From contig JAVHZZ010000005.1 of assembly GCA_036250195.1 (NCBI GenBank), positions 187,032,948-187,096,947 on the forward strand: a DNA stretch of 64,000 bases, written 5' to 3'. The position numbers were made by a program, and so were the translations under genes. The stretch is from Mixophyes australis. Lineage: Eukaryota; Chordata; Amphibia; Anura; Limnodynastidae. The notes under the pieces were generated by a model. The model did no database searches. It was not told the origin of the DNA and saw only the letters and a program-made list of their open reading frames with translations. Shown piece after piece: positions 55,617 through 64,000 of the stretch. Every line of letters starts with the position of its first letter. The first letter of the stretch is position 1.

Positions 55617-56168
55617 TTTGCTCTGTGAACCTGTGCATCGCAACACAAATCCAGGTGTACAACAAATCCAGAGCTATTTGCGTTGCAGAGTGGACATTTT
55701 GCGCTTCGTAAATGACCTCCAGTGTCTTTATCTGAATGCATGGATGAAGTGTGTCAATTGTGTCAATCTGCTGAAGATGTTTATAAAAGCACTTGTCTAT
55801 TTTTAAACAACCCCATCATCTTTAAGTTCTACACCTCATGCAACAAATAGGGGGTTTCCCCCTATATCCATTACCTCTAGTTAGATTGGAATGTCAAGGA
55901 ATCAGCACAAGAACTTGCAATTAATACAGTACTACTCAGGGGAGTTCAATGGAGATCTTTTCAGTCTTGTTGAATAGGACGGGACTGATTAAGTCCACCT
56001 GCTGCAGGAGCAGCTGCTTTCTTATATACAGCACTGTCTAGAAACCAGCTTCAGGTATCTGTGTGTTCCTCAGGCTGATTGCTATGTGGCTGGAAGCAAA
56101 GGTGTGTGTATAGGTCCCTATACAGGACTGGAGGTATAGACAAGTGGTGCTCAATCTTTTTTTTAGCA

Positions 56169-56380
56169 AGCATCAGTGTGCCATTGATCTGGGGACCCAG
56201 GTTCCAGTGTGCAATTGATCTTAGCCCCAAGTATCATAAGGCCATTCATGGGGGCCCCAAGTCTCATTTTGCCATTGTTCAGCTACACAAAGTATTCTTG
56301 TGCCATTGTTCTGAGATCCCAGATACAATTGTGTCATTGATCTAGAACCCCAAGTGTCACTGTACCATTGGTCTTGGAAG
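56169..56380. repeat. 31-bp minisatellite, about seven units
   Basis: Diverged units of about 31 bp of the form AGTGTGCCATTGATCTGGGG followed by ACCCAGGTTCC. The words GCCATTG or ACCATTG and CCCCAAGT recur with constant spacing. Confidence 0.8.
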
Positions 56381-56614
56381 ACAAACAAAGAGGTTCACAA
56401 TAGAATATATTTCGTATCTGACAATCAAGATACCCCAAAGCCAAATTGTGGGATATCCCTTTGGGCCGGATCCATCGGTTGTGAACCTCTGGTCTACACA
56501 ATAGGGTTATTAGATGTGCCTGAAACTACATTACATTTCAGTTTCTTCACTATAGTGTGCTAAAACACCTGATCAGTGAAATAACTTACATATTCCATTT
56601 AATAATTAACTTAC

Positions 56615-56766
56615 CCCAAACTAGATCGTTAAGAGTTTCTCCAACAATATAAACAGATAAAACCAATATATGACTGCTTAATAAAAATATTAAAAATCCA
56701 AAAGGAGTAAGTAATCCAAGAAAAGGATAAACCCAGTTTCCATCAGCAAAGTAAATCCATATTATC
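56615..56766 (-). CDS. adtrp: Internal exon of an AIG1/ADTRP-family gene
   Basis: 152-nt exon. On the minus strand a pyrimidine tract and acceptor TTCTCTTCTCTAG precede it and a donor GGTAAGTT follows. It encodes 50 complete codons with one base of split codon at each end. The peptide has IIWIYFADGNWVYPFL and, after a hydrophobic stretch that should cross the membrane, YIVGETLNDLVW. This pattern (W-Y..G.WVYP....GE.LN..W) is the C-terminal part of AIG1 and ADTRP, membrane threonine hydrolases of fatty-acid esters of hydroxy fatty acids. The start resembles ADTRP more than AIG1. The catalytic Thr and His lie in earlier exons, which are not in view. The family is fairly sure; the choice of ADTRP over AIG1 is tentative. 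Confidence 0.8.
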
Positions 56767-57709
56767 CTAGAGAAGAGAACATTAAAGATCTTAATTACCA
56801 AATGATATCATTTTAAAGTAAAGATAATTTACTAAATTTAAAATTAAGCGAAGTGTTATTGAAAACTTGCAGCAAAGTTTAGATATTTTCTCAGGTGTAA
56901 TTAAAACAGAAAATTGTACACAGTTTTACCAGTCCAATGATTGCAAGTTATACAATAAATCACAAAAATACTTCTTGTGAATAAACATTGTTCTGGCTGC
57001 ATTTTTTTTACTGACATTTAGTCAAAATTCACTTAATATGCTTCAGTTTAGCAAATAAACATTCCTGTGATTTTAGAGTATAAGTCAGGAGTGATTTGTT
57101 AGGAATTTGCAGAAATAAAATGTGCCCTTTATTTAATGCAGTCAGGGCAATTATGCATAAACTCTGAAAATAATATAACCTTAAAATATATTACTACGAC
57201 AAATATATTCATAAGCCTAAAGATTAGTTCAAACCAACACAGCATTTAATGTTCTCTACAGCAGGATGTGATGTACCCATAAACCACGCTAACCGTAATG
57301 GACAAATATACAGTTTACAACTGCCTAGCCACACTTTTTTGTGCCACATTGTTATGATTATATAGGTCCCATCTGTAAATTAAACATATATGTACGTAGT
57401 ATTTGTAAGGTCAAACAGCATAGCAAAACTCATTTTATACACATGATGATAACAGCTTAATCGGCCTCATTTCTGAAGTGGAAAACAGCCAAGGCACAGT
57501 GCAAAATCCTCTTTGGTGATGGTGTAGACTTCGAATTGTACAGGTGCACATAGATATCTGCCAAAGCACACAGGTTTGCTGAACAGTCGATGTTTCCACC
57601 AGACTTTGAGAGAAAGTTGGGTAGAAATGGATTGCTCCTTGCTAAGTACAGAGAATGTGGATAACCGCACCTAGTTTGGCAGAGTAGAGTATTTCAGTTT
57701 CATATTATC
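56767..57709. other. Probable intron, no feature
   Basis: Upstream intron of the ADTRP-like exon if the gene is real. AT-rich, with no further exon recognised. Confidence 0.5.
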
Positions 57710-57838
57710 GGGCAGCTAAGTGGTTAGCACTTCTGCCATACGGCACTAAGGCAGGAACTGATGTGAGTGAGTTCTCTGTACAGCGCTGCGGAATTAGGGG
57801 CGCTATATAAATAAATGGTAATAATAATAATAATAATT
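57710..57838 (+). mobile_element. Internally deleted V-SINE-like copy
   Basis: The head GGCAGCTAAGTGGTTAGCAC and the tail GCTGCGGAATTAGGGGCGCT with ATAAATAAATGG(TAA)n match the element at 6105-6440. The central conserved domain is deleted between GGCACTAAG and GCAGGAACTG. Confidence 0.8.
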
Positions 57839-58239
57839 GAAATAAGATAAAAGGATAAGAATGGCACATTTTAGGGACAGTGCTTGCTGTATGAAAGGAA
57901 GTCAAAAGCCATTTCCACTCCACAGAAGGACCAATTTTGCACCACCTCTGAGCTGGTGGAGTTAGGGACCCATGCTTTACTTTTAATGGAACACAATCTG
58001 CAATTTCCAATCGCAGTCTGGTTGAGACATCCTTTGCCTAATGTAGAAACTTAAAATTTCAAAGACAAAATAGTGTCCTGTGTAGTATAGACATGTGACA
58101 TTTTCACCCTCATGATTAATTTAAGCAAGCAGCATTTTAGGATAAAAATGTAAAAGTTTAATTTAATGAAAGGGGTGGCTCTAAAGTGGTGGGAGGTCAG
58201 ACTTTGATGTGATGTTTATACTTTTGCACAGTGCACCTC

Positions 58240-59110
58240 TAAAGATGTTTCCACTTCCCTGCATATATATCTTCTAGTTTGTGGAGGTGTCTACAAACTA
58301 GAGATGAATGAAGGTGGTGGGGATAAATTTCTTGTGGATCAAGTTTCATATTGGCTAAATATAGTATTAATGGCAGATATAATATATTGGAAACTACTGA
58401 GGAGAAAAGGGATCTAGAAATCACTTTTTCAGGTGACTTAAAGGCGGGTAAGTAATGCAACAAAGCAATGAGGAAGGCAAGCCAGATGCTTGGTTGCATA
58501 AGGAGAGGAATCAGTAGTAGAAAGAAAGAAGTAATAATGCCACTGTATAGGTCATTGGTATGGCCTTATTTAGAATACTGTGTTCAATTCTTGGGGCCAT
58601 ATCTCCAGAAAGATATAAATACAATAGAAACTGTACAAAGAAGGGAAACTAAAATGGTGCATGGTCTACAGCACAAAACTTACCCGGAAAGACTAAAAGA
58701 TCTTAACATGTATACTTTGGAGCAGAGAAGGGAAAGGGGGGACATGATAGAAACCTTAAAATATATCAGGGGTTTGAACAAGGTACATGATGGAAACATT
58801 CTTCAAAGGACGAGAAGTACTAGAACACGAGGACATGCACTGAAACTGGAGGGAAGTAGGTTCAGAGGAAATTTGAGGAAAAACTACTTCACAGAAAGGG
58901 TATGTGGATAAATGGAATAGCCTCCCATCAGATGTGGTAAAGCCTAATACAGTAGAGCAGTTTAAACATGCTTGGGATAGACATAAGAATATCATTATAA
59001 AGAATAAGGGATCAAATAAGGTTTAAGGATACCATAGGTTAATAAAACAATGGGTGGACTAGATGGGCCAAGCGGTTCTTATCTGCCGTCAAACTCTATG
59101 TTTCTATGTA
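58240..59110 (+). repeat. CR1 LINE 3' end with reverse transcriptase C-terminus
   Basis: The clearest block is an open frame at 58468-58911 with QMLGCIRRGI, SLVWPYLEYCVQFLGPYL and QRRETKMVHGL, which is the thumb and C-terminal region of CR1-type reverse transcriptases. A frame break near 58905 separates it from the W.SLPSDVV end. The 3'UTR has GACTAGATGGGCCAAGCGGT and TCTTATCTGCCGTCAAACTC, then the CR1-type terminal repeat TATGTTTCTATGT (59096-59109). It is 5'-truncated, as most copies are. Confidence 0.88.
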
Positions 59111-59639
59111 ACCAGTTGTTTTGTAGAGATGCTTAGTTCGGGCGATACAATATTTGTGTTGTGCTTTGGCTTCAACATTTCTAGTTATAGTCTATGAATA
59201 GACGAGATGACGATGGTGTCAATTTTTTGGTGTTCTGTGTTTTATATATAATATTTGACTGCTGGCTAAAAATGAAATCCTATTCTATATCACTCTGCCT
59301 GCTGATAATGCACTAAAGGGCTCTGGGATTGTCTCAGTTGTGGTTGGAGTTTTGCTACCTTCTGGTGATCAGAAATATTGGCTATAGTCCATTTATGATA
59401 TTGCATCTTGTGAGTACTTTGTCTTTTTCTACAAATCTGAACTTTAATTATTATTTGTGAAGGATTGCAGACTGTCAGTGTCTCTGGATATCTTTAATTC
59501 ACTACAACTGTCAGAGCATACCATTACTAGAAACTTTGTTCTGTGCTTATTAATCAGTAGCAAACTGTATTTTCCCTGTATATGATCATGAGTTTACTCT
59601 GGATGTATTCAACATATTTAACTAAACGCACAGTTGTTT

Positions 59640-60248
59640 GAACTTATTTCATGCCTCTTTCCTCAATCTAGCAATGAATTACCTAACAGGGAGAATGTTC
59701 TGACAGATGAGACCAAATTAAAGCTTTTTGGTAAAGCACATCATCCCTTTGTTTGCAGAAAGCAAAATTAAGCTTTCAAAGAAAATAATTACCTCCCTAC
59801 AAACATAGAGGCGACTCAGTGATTTTTTGAGTTGTTGTGCATGAAATCTGGTGTTTGAAAGGTCACTTTGGAGTGCAATGTTGAACCCAGTGTCAGAAAG
59901 CTGGGTCTCCTTTGAAGTCAACTAGAGCAGATTGCACAAGAAGAGTGGAGGTGTTAATAGAGAGGTTCAGAAAGCTCATTCATGGCTATAGTTATTTTGA
60001 ACAAAGGCTGTGCTGCCAAATATTAAGTCCACTATGTTAATAATGTTTTCAATGCCATTTCTTTTCATTTTCTAATTTTAAAACATATGCCATATTAAAT
60101 TCAGAATATAAAAACAAAAGGACTTTAATATTAACAGTAAAATAATTGTGTAAACCAGATGCTGTTGTTAAATTCAAGTTATGCTCAGAGGAAATTGTGA
60201 GCTACTTGAAAAAAGTGCAAGGGTGCCAATACTTTGGCCATGACTGTA
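59640..60248 (+). mobile_element. Tc1-like transposon, right half
   Basis: The right terminus reads GGGTGCCAATACTTTGGCCA followed by TGACTGTA, a common Tc1 inverted end. Plus-strand coding remains include ENVLTDETKLKLFG near 59693 (first catalytic Asp region) and RCAAKY near 60007, with a large deletion between. The left terminus is missing. Confidence 0.75.
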
Positions 60249-62255
60249 TAACTAATTTGTCATTAGTATGTATATTTGCCAATTACCTAGTTTTGACATT
60301 TAGGGGGATTTAGTTCCACTTTAGCAAGAGATAGATGGATAAATGGATAAAACTCTGCCAAAGGACTGGTTTTCTGAAGTATGCACTATGGAAAGGTGGG
60401 GTGCTACTCTGTCCATACATTTCCCAGCCAATTATTTGGCAGATTGATTGTGTTACCTGTGGTCTGGCCAATAAGAATAAGTCATGTGTATACACTCACT
60501 CTCTAGCTCACTCTCTGATTAGTGCCTATGAGAAAGTGTCTCCAGGAGCACAGTTTGGAGTTGGTAAGCTCTTGGTTTTACTGTTTCTGGAGAGAGAGAC
60601 TGCTGTAAAAGGATCTGAAGGAGACTGGATGACTCATGCTGAGTTGGGCGTATGCCTATTTTTTTTTATCATAAATACATAAATTTGTACTGCGCATGCC
60701 TACAGAAAAGGTATACTCTTACATTTGTATGCAGATTTGGTACTTGCTCTCCTAACGTTTTGAGAGGTGGAGCAGGGGAGAGAAAGAGGCATGCAAACAC
60801 GGACCAAGCACAGTATGGGCGTGTTCGCATAGCTACAATCCTAGGCAGACCCACACAGAGACACACATGTGCAAATACACACTGATGATGATGATGATGG
60901 TCATCTGCACTAGGTGGCTTCTGATTGGCTGAATACAGATTCACTTCTAAAGTTTTCTTCATTGAATGTGCATATATTATATGACTTTGTGGGTGTATTT
61001 GTGAATTAAGTTCTTGCTACTTTCAATTGTGCATGAAAAGTAAAATTATACCTGCTGCATAATAGATTTTTTTTTTAATCTAAATGAAACTAAATCACAT
61101 CTATTTTTTTCTATATCAAAACAAATGTTAACACGCTTTTCTTGTATCTACAAGGTGTTAGTGTGCATGGGTATTAATACACCTGATGTAAACCTTGCAC
61201 ATATATAACTGATGTGGACATGGATGCATCATGGGATGCCCCCAACTCAGCATATGGGCATAAATACACTATTTTCATGCTGTTTTTAAGAGTGTTATTC
61301 CTTTTTTTCTTTTTTTTTTACGCATATAGGTACAACTCAGCATGACCCTTAGAGGGCATTGCCTGTATTATAGGCTTTTGTTCTTTTGTGGGGGGGTTTT
61401 CCCAGGACTAAAAGGGTGCCACGGGGAAGTTAGGGCAGAATAAAAGGTGAGTTAGTCACAAGGATGGGAAGAGGCAGCCTCTGTTTGAAACACAGTGATT
61501 ATCCCATCAGCTAATCACCACAAAATCACACATAAAACAAAGCATTACGTGGTTTGTTTTTGTTTTATATATTTGATGTAGCAACACATACAGTACAACT
61601 CGTATGTTGCATATTTCCAATACTTTTATAATTATACATTTTCTCATTCCTAACTTCAGGAAGAACATAAAAGGTCAACTAACAAAATTAAGTAACTGGA
61701 TGTTTCTTCCAGGATTTTTGGTTTGTTTTTTAAATAACATACATATGTTAGATACCATTGCTAATTTTATAAACATTTATATAAATCTTAATTTCTGGAA
61801 CATAAACATTCTGAAACTAATTTGCAGAATGTGATATAAGCATTTAATGCAGATTGTACTTTTCACAAGAATCTAATCTGTTTAAAAAGGTATCCAGAGT
61901 GGTGCAAGTTGAGAGCTGAGTATTTTCCATTCTATAACATTTACATCTATAATCAGGGGACACCAGTAAATAGACTGACTTGTCTGCACTGTTTGGTTTA
62001 TTGACTTCTTAGTCATACATAATTCAGAGGAAACCTGCAAAAATGTCCCATGTGGTTTCTTTAATATAGTCAATACAGCTTTCTGTGTTCTAAAAATATA
62101 TATATTGTAACGTGAAAAAAAAAATCTAAAAATAGATAGTAACTAAACTAACTTATTGCTGACCACATTGCAGACTTGTACATATCAAGGTTTTATGAGA
62201 TTATTTAGCTATGTAGTTCAACAACAGTTAGCAGTCAATTTCTTGTAAAATGTCA
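60249..62255. other. No recognisable gene
   Basis: AT-rich sequence with a short (GAT)n run at 60883-60898. No exon or transposon structure was recognised. Confidence 0.5.
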
Positions 62256-62284
62256 AATATACATATATATATATATATATATAT
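62256..62284. repeat. (TA)n microsatellite at left flank of pogo element
   Basis: TA run into which the pogo-like element inserted; it continues at 63091-63127 on the other side. Confidence 0.9.
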
Positions 62285-62285
62285 A

Positions 62286-63087
62286 CCGTATTTGCCGGCG
62301 TATAAGACGACTGGGCGTATAAGACGACCCCCAACCTTTCCACTCAAAATATAGAGTTTGTTATATACTCGCCGTATAGCACTACCCCCTCTTCTGCACA
62401 CCTTTCACACACCAAATAAAACATAAAAGAACATCAGATTTGATTTCAACATGTTAATTTATATTCGAATGCCTATGACATGCAGGAAAACTGTCACAAG
62501 GCTGTATGTTATCAAACATGTACAGTAAACATAAAACAGTGCAAGTTTATTAAACGTAATTCACTAGTCAATGATAGAAGGAAGATAACAAATAGAGAGA
62601 GAGAGCAATGCTTTTTCATTTGATTTCCAGTCCCGAACCATCTTTTCTGTTACTCCATATTGTCTTGCAGCAGCACAATTATTATGTTCCATGGCAAAGT
62701 TTACAACTTTAAGTTTAAAACTTGCATCATATTTCTTTCTTTTTGCTGGTGCCATGATAGGGTTGATAGGGGTTTGACTGCTGGACATTTTCTATGCTGT
62801 ATTGTACTGTACAATGGTGCAGTACTGTGGTTGGCTGTTGGCTGTATACAAAGCCTGATTGGATTGGTCCCTGCTCCCTGTCTGCCCTCCCTGTCAGCAG
62901 AACGGGCCGGTCACGCCAAAAAGGCTGGCACCCCTGTATCGCTGCTAATGCTCGCCGCAGCCACGCTGATGACCCGCCGCGGCCGCACTGGATACCGCCC
63001 GATACTGGACCCGGTGTATAAGACGACCCCCCCACTTTGAGGCATGTTTTTCAGAGCAAAAAAGTAGTCTTATACGCCAGCAAATAG

Positions 63088-63089
<2 letters not shown>
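62286..63089 (-). mobile_element. Pogo-like DNA transposon, non-autonomous
   Basis: The left end CCGTATTTGCCGGCGTATAA and the right end, read on the minus strand, CCCTATTTGCTGGCGTATAA are inverted repeats, with GACGAC words repeated inside. TA flanks both ends within a TA tract. It keeps the DNA-binding part of a pogo-type transposase but no DDE catalytic domain. Confidence 0.8.
62564..62788 (-). pseudogene. Pogo-type transposase N-terminus (Brinker/psq-like HTH)
   Basis: 74 codons. The block KRKKYDASFKLKVVNFAMEH, NNCAAARQYGVTEKMVRDW forms a helix-turn-helix like the Brinker DNA-binding domain at the start of POGK and many pogo transposases. It should bind the element's terminal repeats. The frame stops soon after the domain, and neither the CENP-B-type second HTH nor the DDE domain follows. 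It could encode a short DNA-binding peptide, but a decayed or internally deleted gene is more likely. Confidence 0.75.

Positions 63090-63090
<1 letters not shown>

Positions 63091-63127
<37 letters not shown>
63091..63127. repeat. (TA)n microsatellite
   Basis: Continuation of the TA tract to the right of the pogo element. Confidence 0.95.
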
Positions 63128-63131
<4 letters not shown>

Positions 63132-63399
63132 TAGCATGCAAGTCTGTTTTTACTGTTATAGCCCGCTTCATAGGCATTTGAATAGGATTACGGACCTCTA
63201 AACTATTGAAATAGAAAATTCTCTAGGAAATCCCTGCAAAAGTACTTGCACTGACTCCATTTGTAGGCTTTCCTAGAGCACAATGTATACATAGGACCTG
63301 ATTCAGAGTGGAGCACAAGCGTAACTTGCGATTGAAAAAGTCGCACACAAGTGTATGCATATATACGCTGTATTCAGAGTTGAAGATCAGGGCCACCTT

Positions 63400-63442
63400 A
63401 ACTACTTTATGTGCCCCCGGGCAATGCAGTGCACCGGGCCCC

Positions 63443-63490
<48 letters not shown>

Positions 63491-63571
63491 TGTGTGTGTT
63501 GTGTGTGTGTGTGTAAAAAAAATATATATGTATGTAAAAAAAAAGTGATTATATATAATCACTTTTTTTTC

Positions 63572-63628
<57 letters not shown>

Positions 63629-63930
63629 GCCCCCTTAACTTACCTTAAGTCCGATCCTCTTCTCCTTTTTTCCGCGCCGCTGAGTCTCTTCTGCCCTCTT
63701 CCGTGCTGTGGTTGCAGTGAATGCTGGGCGTGACATCACGCCCAGCATTCACTGCGAGCACAGCACTGAAGAGGGGACCAGGGAGGGAGCCGGATCGCCG
63801 CTGACCGCAAGGTAAGTATTTTCATTTTTATTTTTTTTCAGGATTTTTTTTTTACAGAGCTGCCTCGGACGGGCCCCCTTGCCCGCAGGGCCCCCGGGCA
63901 CCTGCCCATTGTGTCCAATGGAAGAGAGGG
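63400..63930. mobile_element. Foldback repeat with two long (TA)n tracts
   Basis: The flanks GCCCCCGGGCA (63413) and GGGCCCCCGGGCACC (63887) plus repeated GGGGCCCCCTTAACT / GGGCCACCTTAACT words suggest a foldback or nested MITE. (TA)n lies at 63447-63487 and 63575-63625. A 20-bp perfect stem is at 63714-63755. There is no coding capacity. The right end may be outside what I can define. Confidence 0.5.
63714..63755. repeat. Perfect 20-bp inverted repeat with 2-nt loop
   Basis: GCAGTGAATGCTGGGCGTGA and TCACGCCCAGCATTCACTGC are exact reverse complements separated by CA. Outside this, TTCCGTGCTGTG and CACAGCACTGAA extend the stem imperfectly. Confidence 0.93.
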
Positions 63931-64000
63931 CCCTGTTGAAGATGCGTCCAACAGACATGCCTCTCAGATACTTACGTCCAACTTGTGTACATGTAAGGAA

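Noticed and set aside
58239..58499. Minus-strand frame over the CR1 fragment
   Set aside because: The plus strand encodes the CR1 reverse transcriptase end here, so this is an antisense shadow.
60310..60885. Plus-strand frames of 115 and 77 codons near 60.3-60.9 kb as exons
   Set aside because: No splice-site pairs, no domain, and composition like the flanking non-coding DNA.

Overview
The window looks like intergenic and intronic DNA of an amphibian, most likely a frog. The evidence is the repeat community: BED-finger hAT transposons, L2 and CR1 LINEs, a tRNA-derived V-SINE-like family, Tc1 and pogo elements, Penelope-like remnants, chromodomain Gypsy elements and long hairpin MITEs. There are no bacterial-style operons, no rRNA or tRNA genes and no CRISPR. 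The only host coding sequence I can support is one internal exon of an AIG1/ADTRP-family gene at 56615-56766 (minus strand), with good splice sites at both ends. Its other exons are not visible, so its flanks are probably intron.

Left part (1-20.4 kb): a truncated hAT (1-2290) carrying an L2 tail; a hairpin MITE (3888-4060); a decayed Gypsy-type LTR (about 4711-5877); a V-SINE and an L2 3' end (6105-7095); a Penelope-like remnant with a GIY-YIG-like tail (7480-8490) cut by a GC-rich foldback MITE; two Tc1 elements (11288-12290 and 12802-13899); and a BED-hAT with internal tandem arrays (17851-20413, 8-bp TSD with one mismatch).

Middle part (21-46 kb) is a set of nested and recent insertions. 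21130-24072 is a non-autonomous LTR element with two apparently identical 1028-bp LTRs and a lysine-type primer site. 24684-26149 is a near-perfect palindrome of about 1.4 kb bounded by a 15-16 bp duplication. 26969-37357 is one hAT copy with an exact 8-bp TSD; it holds two different 100-bp satellite arrays, and one array was split by a 5720-bp Gypsy chromovirus (27588-33307, 5-bp TSD). 39194-45906 is another hAT with an exact 8-bp TSD, apparently a head-to-head composite, cut by a young 2.7-kb LTR element (40777-43461) that encodes only a CCHC zinc-knuckle protein.

Right part (46-64 kb): a hAT MITE carrying an L2 fragment (47289-48730), a TTAA-class MITE (49515-49934), another TIR MITE (50425-50737), a 154-bp miniature relative of the palindromic element (54315-54468), the ADTRP-like exon, a deleted SINE, a CR1 3' end (58240-59110), half a Tc1 element (59640-60248), a pogo-like element with a Brinker/psq-type DNA-binding domain (62286-63089), and AT microsatellites beside a foldback repeat at the right edge.

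The mobile elements do not form a pathway. Their order of insertion can be read from the TSDs. The most informative points are the GGGAAAC gag-pol slippery site of the Gypsy element, the palindromic element with its miniature copy and hammerhead-like motif, the gag-only LTR element whose reading frame runs into its own LTR, and the composite hAT elements.
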